From the NCBI GenBank assembly GCA_947630175.1, contig CANRGJ010000002.1:1-64000 (forward strand): a stretch of DNA of 64,000 nt. Direction: 5' to 3'. The notes beneath the pieces were generated by a model. It did no database searches. It was not told the origin of the DNA and worked only from the letters and a program-made list of their open reading frames with translations. Both the position numbers and the translations under genes were made by a program. Positions 52,402-60,232 of the stretch are shown piece by piece; within the stretch, counting starts at the first letter, position 1, and every line of letters starts with the position of its first letter. Source of the DNA: an uncultured Ruminiclostridium sp. Lineage in GTDB: Bacteria; Bacillota; Clostridia; Oscillospirales; Ruminococcaceae.

Positions 52402-53724
52402 TTACGGCAAGGTCACATATCCGAAGGGATCCTGCGCTATGCCGTTTATTCTGACTTCAAAATGCAGGTGAGGTCCTGTGGACCAGCCCGTGCTTCCCAC
52501 TGCGCCGATAACGTCGCCCTGATTTACCTGCTGTCCCTCGTAAACGTAAAGGGCGGAGCAGTGTCCGTAAAGGGTGGAATAACCGTCGCCGTGGTCTATA
52601 ACGATATACTTTCCGTAGCTGTAACCGGGTATGTAATCATTTTTTGCTTTTATTACCGTTCCCGCTTTGGACGCATAAATATCCGTGCCGTTTATGCCGC
52701 CGTCGCCTATGTCTATGCCCGAATGGCTTCCGCCTCTCCACGGGTCGTAGCCGAAATATGTGGTTATGTAATGGAAGTTCCGTCCAACCGGCCACATCCA
52801 CTCGCCTGCTTCATATTCCTGCTGGCTGTTTTGCTGAGCCTCTTGTATCATGCGCTGGATCTCAGCTTCGTATGCTTCGGCTTCCTCTTTGTTTATCTTC
52901 TTTTCGTTTTCGAGGGCCTGCTGTCTGTCCTCGTAATTGCTGATAGCGCTGCTGTACTGGTTGTACTCGTTGCTGTACTGATTGCTCAGCGCCTGCTCCT
53001 CGGACTGTTTATTTTCAAGATCCTGCTTTTCGTATTCCAGCTCGTCCTGCTCCGCCATAAGCGTATTGCGGTCGGAATCAAGCTGAGCGACGTCGTTTTC
53101 CAGATCCTTTATCTTCTGCTCGGTATCGCTTATCGCCTGCTTCAGCTCGTCCATAAAGCGGGTGTTCTGCTGTGAGATGTTCACAAACAGCTTTGTCCTT
53201 ACAAGCAGGTCGTAAATGTCGCTGGATTCGGACAAAACGGAAAAGATGTCCACGTTGTCGGTGACGTACATTGCGTGTACTATCTCGCCGAAACGCTTTA
53301 AATTTTCCTCGTTTTCAGCTTTAAGCTCATCAATATCCGTCTGCTTTGCGGATATCTCCGCTTCCTTGTCGGAAATGTTCTGTGAAAGCGTGTCTATCTC
53401 CGACTGCTTTTCCGCAATAGCGTCGTTTTGATAGGAAATAAGGTAGTTGTAATAATCTATGGTGTCCTTGGTATTCTGCAGCTTTTCCCATGCAAGGTCC
53501 TGCAATTTTTCGTTTTCCGCTATCTCGCTGTCAAGTCCCGCAAGCTCGTTGTCTATCTGCTGATTGCGTTCCTCAAGCTGAGCCAGCATATCCTCAAGGT
53601 CGCTGACGCTGGAGGCGCTGACGCTTGCGGATTTTCCCGACGACGTTATTATACCGCAGGACAATCCCAGAATAATGGCGAAAGACGCAAGCTGCGTGAT
53701 TTTTTTTACGGTTTTTCTTTTCAT
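52402..53724 (-). CDS. M23 peptidase with coiled coil, FtsEX-partner type (copy 2)
   Basis: 440-residue secreted peptidoglycan hydrolase. It has a signal peptide (MKRKTVKKITQLASFAIILG) and a coiled coil of about 250 residues (the type that FtsX uses to release the active site in EnvC and PcsB). The LytM/M23 domain has SHSGIDIGDG (HxxxD zinc ligands) and GPHLHFEVRING (HxH). Both zinc motifs are intact, so it is probably active. The ATG at 53722-53724 has GAGGA 8 nt upstream. It is a paralogue of the preceding gene, with nearly identical M23 domains and divergent coiled coils. Confidence 0.88.
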   Translation of the reverse strand: MKRKTVKKITQLASFAIILGLSCGIITSSGKSASVSASSVSDLEDMLAQLEERNQQIDNELAGLDSEIAENEKLQDLAWEKLQNTKDTIDYYNYLISYQNDAIAEKQSEIDTLSQNISDKEAEISAKQTDIDELKAENEENLKRFGEIVHAMYVTDNVDIFSVLSESSDIYDLLVRTKLFVNISQQNTRFMDELKQAISDTEQKIKDLENDVAQLDSDRNTLMAEQDELEYEKQDLENKQSEEQALSNQYSNEYNQYSSAISNYEDRQQALENEKKINKEEAEAYEAEIQRMIQEAQQNSQQEYEAGEWMWPVGRNFHYITTYFGYDPWRGGSHSGIDIGDGGINGTDIYASKAGTVIKAKNDYIPGYSYGKYIVIDHGDGYSTLYGHCSALYVYEGQQVNQGDVIGAVGSTGWSTGPHLHFEVRINGIAQDPFGYVTLP

Positions 53725-53741
53725 AGCTTTTTCCTCGATAT

Positions 53742-55049
53742 TCAATACCACGGGTGATCGACGTAATTGAACGGGTCGTCGGCAACGCCGTTAACTCTTA
53801 CTTCAAAATGCAGGTGAGGTCCTGTTGACCAGCCCGTGCTCCCAACTGCGCCGATAACGTCGCCCTGATTTACCTGCTGTCCCTCGTAAACGTACAGCGC
53901 GGCGCAGTGCCCGTAAAGGGTGGAATAGCCGTCGCCGTGGTCGATGATTATGTACTTGCCGTAGCTTACGCCGTCAACGTCGTCGTTGAACGCCTTTATC
54001 ACCGTTCCGCTTTTTGAGGCGTAAATGTCGGTCCAGAAAATGCCGCCGTCGCCTATGTCTATGCCGCTGTGCCAGCGCCATTTGCCATTCAGGTAATCGT
54101 CGCCGAAATCGGTGGTGATATAGCCAAACTGCTGTCCCACAGGCCAGAGCCATTCGCCCTGCTGATACTGCTGGTCGCTTCCCTGCTGAGCCTGTCTGAT
54201 CAGCTCCTGTATCTCCTCCTCAATGCGGGCAATCTCCTCTTCGTTGGCGTATTGCTCCTGCTGAAGGCTGTCGATATTCTGCTGAAGGCTGCTCACCTTG
54301 TCGGAATAGTAATCATAATCCGATTTGTATTCGTCGGCAAGCGTCTGCGCCGACTGTTTCTTTTGGTCAAGCTGTTCCTTTTCAGCCTGAAGCTCCTCCC
54401 TGCTGCTTATTAGCAGGGTGCGGTCAGCTTCAAGCTGAGAAACGTCCTGCTCAAGCTGTTTTTCCTTTTGCTCCGCCTCGTCCATATCCTGCATAAGGCT
54501 GTCCATAAAGGCGCTGCTGTCACGAGCGATGTTGAAAAGCATTTTCGCTCTTATCAGCAGGTCGTAAAAATCGGAGGCGTTCAGCAGTACGGACATATAA
54601 TCAATGCCGCCGCTGACATAAAGGGCGTGCATTATCTCTCCGAAGCGGGCGAGATTCTCCTGATTTTCCTTGCTGAGCTGTGCGACCTCCTGCTCCTTTT
54701 CCGCTATTTCCTGCTCCTTTGCGGAAATTTCGGCGTCAAGGGAGTCGATCTCCGTCTGCTTTTCGGCTATGAGAGCGTTCTGCTCATAGATCAGGTCGCT
54801 GTAAAGAGAAAGCAGCTCCTGCGCGTTGGACAGCTTTTCAAGATAAAGCTGCTGTAATTCCTTGCTCTCGGCAATACTGCCGCTGGCGGAGGCGATAAGC
54901 CCGTCTATCTCGTCGTTGCGCTGTTCAAGCTGCTGTTGTTTTTGCTCCAGCTCCTGCTGAGTCTGCTCGGCATAAACGGCGGGACTTAGCAGCAGACCTG
55001 CCGCTGTAAGCAGGGACAGCGATTTTATAAAAAATTTTCCTTTTTTCAT
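53742..55049 (-). CDS. M23 peptidase with coiled coil, FtsEX-partner type (copy 1)
   Basis: 435 residues. A signal peptide (MKKGKFFIKSLSLLTAAGLL) is followed by a long coiled coil (ELEQKQQQLEQRNDEIDGLI onward) and a C-terminal M23 domain. The domain has WHSGIDIGDGG and GPHLHFEVRVNG, so the zinc ligands are kept. The ATG at 55047-55049 is only 2 nt after ftsX, which supports coupling of expression with FtsX, the membrane protein expected to activate it. The longer upstream frame lies within ftsX and is rejected. It would cleave cross-bridges or stem peptides at the division site. Confidence 0.9.
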   Translation of the reverse strand: MKKGKFFIKSLSLLTAAGLLLSPAVYAEQTQQELEQKQQQLEQRNDEIDGLIASASGSIAESKELQQLYLEKLSNAQELLSLYSDLIYEQNALIAEKQTEIDSLDAEISAKEQEIAEKEQEVAQLSKENQENLARFGEIMHALYVSGGIDYMSVLLNASDFYDLLIRAKMLFNIARDSSAFMDSLMQDMDEAEQKEKQLEQDVSQLEADRTLLISSREELQAEKEQLDQKKQSAQTLADEYKSDYDYYSDKVSSLQQNIDSLQQEQYANEEEIARIEEEIQELIRQAQQGSDQQYQQGEWLWPVGQQFGYITTDFGDDYLNGKWRWHSGIDIGDGGIFWTDIYASKSGTVIKAFNDDVDGVSYGKYIIIDHGDGYSTLYGHCAALYVYEGQQVNQGDVIGAVGSTGWSTGPHLHFEVRVNGVADDPFNYVDHPWY

Positions 55050-55051
55050 AA

Positions 55052-55951
55052 CTATACCTTTAAGTGCTTGCCCATACTGAGGATAGTTCCGAAAGCGCCC
55101 AGAAATGCGCCTGCAAGGCAGTTGAAGCCCAAAGCTATCCACATTATATCGTCAAATTGTATCACGTTCACAAGTCCCAGTACCTCCCAGATGGTGAGGT
55201 CACCTGCGAAGAAGGATACGAGAGATTCGTACGCCAGTTTTGTGAGCAGCCATGCGACTGCTCCCGAAATTATTCCGATAAACATTCCCTCGATGAAGAA
55301 CGGGAATTTTATGAAAAAGTTGGTGGCGCCGACGCTTTTCATTATCCCTATCTCCTTGCGGCGGACGAAAACGCTGGTCCTGGTGGAGTTGTACACGATG
55401 ACGATACATACCACTATCAGCGCTATCAGGACTGCGCCGCCGATTATTGCAAGGGTAGTCCTCAGGCTCACAAGAACGGAGGCAAAGTCGTAGGGAGCGC
55501 TCACACTCTCAACGCCCTCGATAGCCTCAAATGCGGCTCTCGCTTCGTCCATTTTGGAAATGTCGGAAAGAGTAACTCTGAAGGTGTCGGGCATAGGGTT
55601 TTCCGTAAGGGCGTCGAAAAGCTCGGAGTATTCCTCCATTTTCGCTTTTTGATCCTCCCATGCCTCCTCCTTGGAATAAAATACCACTTCTCCCACGTAG
55701 GACTGAGTTTTTATAGCGCTTTCCACCGAGTCAAGGCGGGCTTGATCGGCGTCGCTGACGTATACAAGTACCTCGTTCTTTTCCTCGGCGCTTTCTATCA
55801 CTATGTTTATGTCGGCGGCAACAAGCAGGCTGAGACTTATCAGCAGAAGGCTCACCATAATTATGCAGAAGCTGGCGAAGGACATCATTCTGTTGCGCCA
55901 TACGGAAACGACGCCCTGCTTCATCAGGTATGAAAAATTACTCCCCCTCAT
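55052..55951 (-). CDS. ftsX: Cell division protein FtsX
   Basis: Integral membrane partner of FtsE, transmitting ATP hydrolysis to extracellular wall hydrolases. The 299 residues hold four membrane segments, starting with MMSFASFCIIMVSLLLISLS. A large external loop follows the first (IVIESAEEKNEVLVYV to YDFASVLVS), and a cytoplasmic FtsX motif region is present (VFVRRKEIGIMKSVGATNFF). It overlaps ftsE by 14 nt and is followed within 2 nt by the first M23 gene. Confidence 0.95.
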   Translation of the reverse strand: MRGSNFSYLMKQGVVSVWRNRMMSFASFCIIMVSLLLISLSLLVAADINIVIESAEEKNEVLVYVSDADQARLDSVESAIKTQSYVGEVVFYSKEEAWEDQKAKMEEYSELFDALTENPMPDTFRVTLSDISKMDEARAAFEAIEGVESVSAPYDFASVLVSLRTTLAIIGGAVLIALIVVCIVIVYNSTRTSVFVRRKEIGIMKSVGATNFFIKFPFFIEGMFIGIISGAVAWLLTKLAYESLVSFFAGDLTIWEVLGLVNVIQFDDIMWIALGFNCLAGAFLGAFGTILSMGKHLKV

Positions 55952-56645
55952 CTTCGTCCTCCTCGCCTTCTATATAATCGTCAAAGGCAACGGAACCGCT
56001 GCTGAGGTTGATTATCCTGCCGCCGAAATACTGCACAAGGTCGTGCTCGTGGGTCACCATTATGACGGTAGTTCCGCATTTGTTGATATCCTTTAAAAGC
56101 TCCACCATTTCATAGGACAAGGCGGGGTCGATGTTTCCCGTAGGCTCGTCCGCTATGATAAGACCGGGGTCTATTGCAAAAGCTCTTGCGATAGCAACAC
56201 GCTGCTGCTCGCCGCCGGAAAGCTGGGTGGGCTTTACCTTTGCCTTGTCCGCCAGTCTTACAAGGTTAAGCACATAAGGTACTCTCTGGCGGATATATTT
56301 GTTTGATTTGTCGATAACTCTCAGAACGAAAGCCACGTTCTCATACACTGTCATATCGGGGATAAGGCGGAAATCCTGAAATATCATTCCCACCGAGCGA
56401 CGGAAGTAGGGCAGCTTTCTCTTTTTTATCTTGGAAAGATTGTAACCGTTGACAAAAACTCTTCCGTTCGTAGGGGTGAGCTCGCGGGTGAGCAGCTTTA
56501 AAAGCGTGCTTTTTCCTGCTCCGCTGTTTCCCACCACAAAGACAAATTCGCCGTCGTTTATGCGGATATTGACATTGTGCAAAGCGTCTACGCCGCCTTT
56601 TCCGCCGTCCTTGTAATGAACGTCTACATTCTTTAATTCAACCAT
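55938..56645 (-). CDS. ftsE: Cell division ATP-binding protein FtsE
   Basis: ABC ATPase of the FtsEX complex. The 235-residue product has Walker A ([15 protein letters not shown]), the signature [14 protein letters not shown], and Walker B ([13 protein letters not shown]). The ATG at 56643-56645 begins [11 protein letters not shown], the normal family start, with AAAGGAA upstream. The longer frame lacks a ribosome site. The C-terminal tail is acidic ([10 protein letters not shown]). It is the first gene of ftsE-ftsX-M23-M23-S41. Confidence 0.95.
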   Translation of the reverse strand: MVELKNVDVHYKDGGKGGVDALHNVNIRINDGEFVFVVGNSGAGKSTLLKLLTRELTPTNGRVFVNGYNLSKIKKRKLPYFRRSVGMIFQDFRLIPDMTVYENVAFVLRVIDKSNKYIRQRVPYVLNLVRLADKAKVKPTQLSGGEQQRVAIARAFAIDPGLIIADEPTGNIDPALSYEMVELLKDINKCGTTVIMVTHEHDLVQYFGGRIINLSSGSVAFDDYIEGEEDEDEGE

Positions 56646-56721
56646 ATATATAAATTTCCTTTTTGGTGCGGGGATCTCTTCCCCTTGGTCGGGTGCGTAA
56701 CTGCCGCAGGGCGGCACAAAG

Positions 56722-56753
56722 CGTCACGGCTCATCATTATGACAGCCGTGACG
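56722..56753 (-). terminator. Hairpin between the CdaR-like gene and ftsE
   Basis: Perfect 10-bp stem CGTCACGGCT (56722-56731) with AGCCGTGACG (56744-56753). It is not followed by a clear T-run on the minus strand, so it is a weak terminator or a processing site. A second small GC-rich hairpin lies at 56702-56716. Confidence 0.5.
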
Positions 56754-56762
56754 GAAATTTTG

Positions 56763-57848
56763 TCAGAATTTTACAGGCTCTGCGGACAGATACTTCTTGA
56801 CCATAAGCGCGATCTTGAAGATTATGGCGTGGTCGAACTCTCTCAGGTCAAGACCTGTCAGCTTCTTAATCTTGTCCAGTCTGTAAACAAGGGTGTTTCT
56901 GTGAACGAACAGCTTGCGGCTGGTCTCGGATACGTTAAGGTTGTTCTCAAAGAAGCGCTGGATAGTGAAAAGCGTTTCGTGGTCCAGAGATTCGATAGAG
57001 CCTTTCTTGAAAACTTCCTTGAGGAAGGTCTCGCAAAGGGTGGTGGGCAGGTGGTAGATAAGCCTTGCGATACCAAGATTGTCGTAGCTTACTATGTTCT
57101 TTTCGGTGTCGAATACCTTTCCCACCTCAAGAGCCATCTGAGCCTCCTTGAAGGAACGGGCAAGGTCCTTTACGCCTGTAACGGGAGTGCCGATACCAAC
57201 GTTGACACGGGTGAAGAACTCGCTGGAAAGGGTGTCGGAAATGGAGCGTGCCAGCTTTTCCAGATCCTTCACGTCAATTCCGTTCTTTATCTCCTTGACA
57301 AGAACGATATCATTCTCGGAAATGCTGAAGATGAAGTCCTTGTTCTTGTCGGGGAAAAGATTTTGTATAACGTCGTAGGCGGAAACGTCGTTTGATGTGA
57401 TGATGTTTATGAGGAAAACGACACGATTGATGTCGGCGTTGAAGTGGAGCTCTCTCGACTTTATGCCGATATCGCCGGGCAGGACGTTGTCAAGGATTAT
57501 GTTCTTGATGAAGTTGTTGCGGTCGTATTTTTCATCGTAATACTGCTTTATGCCCGAAAGAGAGATGGCTATTATGGAGGCGTATTTCGCCGCAAGGTCG
57601 TCAGTGCCCTCCACAAATACTGCATAATCGGGTCTTACATGAAGTCCGAAGGATTTGTAGGTGTATCCGTCACGGACATATGTGTCATGTGAATCGCTCA
57701 CCTCAACTGCAAAAACGTCGTCGCTGCTGCCTATCTTGGTGAGGTCGCTGCAGGCAACTACCGTCGCATTCTCGTCGATAACGCCGATAACGCGGTCGAT
57801 AGCGTCCTTCATCTGATGTACTACGCCTTGAAATAATCTGTTTGACAT
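56763..57848 (-). CDS. CdaR/PucR-type transcriptional regulator
   Basis: 361 residues, cytoplasmic. The C-terminal PucR-type HTH is clear (NVSETSRKLFVHRNTLVYRL, then DKIKKLTGLDLREFD). A central GGDEF-like domain typical of the CdaR family follows the pattern FFTRVNVGIGTPVTGVKDLA and SFKEAQMALEVGKVF. The N-terminal third may be a sensory domain of the sugar-diacid type, but the ligand cannot be read from sequence. AGAGGAAGAG precedes the ATG. It is upstream of ftsE but separated from it by a hairpin. Confidence 0.82.
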   Translation of the reverse strand: MSNRLFQGVVHQMKDAIDRVIGVIDENATVVACSDLTKIGSSDDVFAVEVSDSHDTYVRDGYTYKSFGLHVRPDYAVFVEGTDDLAAKYASIIAISLSGIKQYYDEKYDRNNFIKNIILDNVLPGDIGIKSRELHFNADINRVVFLINIITSNDVSAYDVIQNLFPDKNKDFIFSISENDIVLVKEIKNGIDVKDLEKLARSISDTLSSEFFTRVNVGIGTPVTGVKDLARSFKEAQMALEVGKVFDTEKNIVSYDNLGIARLIYHLPTTLCETFLKEVFKKGSIESLDHETLFTIQRFFENNLNVSETSRKLFVHRNTLVYRLDKIKKLTGLDLREFDHAIIFKIALMVKKYLSAEPVKF

Positions 57849-57981
57849 ATTCTCTTCCTCTTTCTTTGGAATTGGGCATACCGTCCGCAGGGTTGACTCT
57901 CCGTTTCACGGCGTCGGGGCGGATAAGGCTGCCGCTGTTTTGGGCGGAATATATACTTCCGCCATTTTTACATATACATTA

Positions 57982-58010
57982 ATTCTACTATATTTTAATA
58001 AAAAAATCAA
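57982..58010 (-). promoter_or_regulatory. Promoter of the CdaR-like gene
   Basis: On the minus strand, TTGATT (58005-58010), a 17-nt spacer and TAGAAT (57982-57987). The leader is about 130 nt. Confidence 0.55.
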
Positions 58011-58058
58011 GTCTTTTTTATGAAAAATGTAAATTTATGCGTTATTTTTTCTGTCATA

Positions 58059-58087
58059 TTGCCAAAAATTTCAAAAGGTGGTATAAT
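58059..58087 (+). promoter_or_regulatory. Promoter of the metG region
   Basis: TTGCCA (58059-58064), a 17-nt spacer and TATAAT (58082-58087), with a TGG extended -10. Confidence 0.65.
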
Positions 58088-58127
58088 AACATCAGTATAT
58101 TTAACACCTGAGGGAGGAAACTCTTTT

Positions 58128-58169
58128 ATGCGCACAAACGTGTTTGAACTGCTGAAGGAACGAATGTGA
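58128..58169 (+). CDS. Short leader ORF of metG (13 codons)
   Basis: ATG to TGA encoding MRTNVFELLKERM, with a strong GGGAGG ribosome site 10 nt upstream, between the metG promoter and metG. The peptide resembles the first residues of tyrosyl-tRNA synthetases, which often begin NVFEELKERG. It may be a truncated remnant or a translated leader. A small hairpin (TGATG with CATCA) covers its stop codon. Whether it is translated is unknown. Confidence 0.4.
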   Translation: MRTNVFELLKERM

Positions 58170-58221
58170 TGCGGGGATCATCACGTAATTTTACATAAAT
58201 GCAGTAAGGAAGGACAAAACA

Positions 58222-60162
58222 ATGAGCAAGAAATTTTATATAACAACGCCTATTTATTATCCCAGCGCTGCTCCCCATATCGGACATCTTTACACTACGG
58301 TCGCCTGCGACGCTATCGCAAGGTTCAAGAGAATGCAGGGCTATGACGTTATGTTTCTCACAGGGACTGACGAGCATGGGCAGAAGATAGAACAGAAAGC
58401 AAAAGAGGCAGGCGTTACTCCCAAAGAGTACGTGGACAAGATAGCGGGAAAATTCCAGAAGCTGTGGAAATACGTTAACATCAGCTACGACCGCTTTATA
58501 AGGACTACTGACGATTATCACGAGCAGTCTATCAAGAGGATATACGAAAAGCTGCTGGAAAAGGGCTATCTTTACAAGAGCGAATATAAGGGCAAATACT
58601 GCACGCCCTGCGAGAGCTTCTGGACGGAATCTCAGCTTGACCCTGAGGGAAAATGCCCCGAATGTCACCGCGAGGTGAAGGAGGCGACTGAGGAGGGGTA
58701 CTTCTTCAAGCTGTCCGCTTTTTCCGACAAGCTGGAGGAGCTGCTGACCAATACCGACTTTGTTCAGCCTGAATGGAGGGCAAAGGAGCTTATAAACAAT
58801 TTCATAAAGCCGGGGCTTGAGGACGTGTGCGTTACAAGGACCAGCTTTAAATGGGGTATCAGTATCCCCTTTGACGAAAAGCATATCGCTTATGTGTGGA
58901 TAGACGCGCTGTCAAACTATATCACCGCTTTGGGCTACGAAAACGACAGATACGACGATATGAAGGATTTCTGGCCCGCAGACGTGCATATGGTGGCTAA
59001 GGATATTATGAGATTCCATGCGCTTATCTGGCCCGCTATGCTGATGGCTTTGGATCTGCCGCTGCCTAAGAAGCTGTCGGTTCATGGCTTTATCAACTTC
59101 AACGGCGTCAAGATGAGCAAATCTATCGGAAACGTGGTAGACCCGTTCATACTGGGGGAAAGATACGGAGTTGATTCAATACGCTATCATATACTGCGTG
59201 AAATGCCGTTCGGTTCGGACAGCGACTATTCCAACGAGATAATGATAAACCGCATAAACTACGACCTTGCCAACGATTTCGGCAACCTTGTATCAAGAAC
59301 GGTGGCGATGGTGGACAAATATTTCGGCGGCACTCTTCCCACTGACAGGCAGGAGGAAGAGCTTGACAAAGAGCTTATCGGAATAGCGGAGGCGCTCACT
59401 CCCTCCGTGGCAAAGCATATCGACGAAACAAAGCTGTCCGTTGCGCTGACGGAGATAATGGCGGTGGTCTCAAGGGCGAACAAGTACATTGACGAAACTA
59501 CGCCGTGGATATTGGCAAAGGACGAGGCGAACAGGGCAAGGCTGGCGACTGTGCTGTACAACCTGCTGGAAACTATCAGGATATGTACGGTGCTTCTGAC
59601 GCCGTTTATGCCCACCGTTATGCCGAAGGCTCTGGAGCAGATAGGCGCAGATGAAAACTGCACAGCGTATGAAACGCTGGAGAAATTCGGCGCTTTGCCT
59701 GCAGACGTTACTGTTAAAAAGGGAGAGGTGCTGTTCCCAAGGCTTGACGTTGACACCGAGATAGAGTTCCTCAACTCTGTGGTCGCTCCAAACGGCGGAA
59801 AGAAAGAGATAGTGGAGGACGAGGATCTGGATAAAGCGGGCATAATATCGATAGACGAATTCGCAAAGGTGAAGCTGAGAACAGCGGAGGTAGTCGCCTG
59901 CGAAAAGGTGAAGAAGTCGAACAAGCTGCTGAAATTGCAGCTTGACGACGGCAGAGGCGGCAGACAGGTGGTTTCGGGGATCGCAAAATGGTATAAACCC
60001 GAGGACTTGGTCGGAAAGAAGATAGTTTTTGTGGCGAACCTTGCTCCCGCTAAGCTGTGCGGAGAGGAGAGTCAGGGAATGATTCTCGCCTGCGACTGCG
60101 GCGAGGAAGTGAGAGTGCTGTTTATGGACGGGGACGTTCCTAACGGCAGCGTGGTAAGATAA
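58222..60162 (+). CDS. metG: Methionyl-tRNA synthetase
   Basis: Charges tRNA-Met for initiation and elongation. The 646-residue product has the HIGH signature (PHIGHLYTT), a zinc knuckle (CTPCESFWTESQ, then CPECHREV), the KMSKSIGN loop, an anticodon-binding helical domain, and a C-terminal EMAP-like tRNA-binding domain (EFAKVKLRTAEVVACEKVKK). The zinc ligands and domain order are those of the two-domain bacterial form. AAGGAAGG precedes the ATG. Confidence 0.96.
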   Translation: MSKKFYITTPIYYPSAAPHIGHLYTTVACDAIARFKRMQGYDVMFLTGTDEHGQKIEQKAKEAGVTPKEYVDKIAGKFQKLWKYVNISYDRFIRTTDDYHEQSIKRIYEKLLEKGYLYKSEYKGKYCTPCESFWTESQLDPEGKCPECHREVKEATEEGYFFKLSAFSDKLEELLTNTDFVQPEWRAKELINNFIKPGLEDVCVTRTSFKWGISIPFDEKHIAYVWIDALSNYITALGYENDRYDDMKDFWPADVHMVAKDIMRFHALIWPAMLMALDLPLPKKLSVHGFINFNGVKMSKSIGNVVDPFILGERYGVDSIRYHILREMPFGSDSDYSNEIMINRINYDLANDFGNLVSRTVAMVDKYFGGTLPTDRQEEELDKELIGIAEALTPSVAKHIDETKLSVALTEIMAVVSRANKYIDETTPWILAKDEANRARLATVLYNLLETIRICTVLLTPFMPTVMPKALEQIGADENCTAYETLEKFGALPADVTVKKGEVLFPRLDVDTEIEFLNSVVAPNGGKKEIVEDEDLDKAGIISIDEFAKVKLRTAEVVACEKVKKSNKLLKLQLDDGRGGRQVVSGIAKWYKPEDLVGKKIVFVANLAPAKLCGEESQGMILACDCGEEVRVLFMDGDVPNGSVVR

Positions 60163-60232
60163 CAGGGAAATTTATTCAGGTCAAACTAAAGGCGGGAGCC
60201 TTACAAAATACAGCAGAACGGAGAATGTGAAG

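Noticed and set aside
55064-55933. 289-codon plus-strand frame across ftsX
   Set aside because: Antisense to ftsX; a His/Tyr-rich translation without a domain, typical of a shadow frame.
58020-58221. T-box riboswitch before metG (and before hisS or lysS)
   Set aside because: No T-box core sequence or antiterminator arrangement could be seen.
58126-58884. 252-codon minus-strand frame at the start of metG
   Set aside because: Antisense to metG and its leader; no family resemblance.
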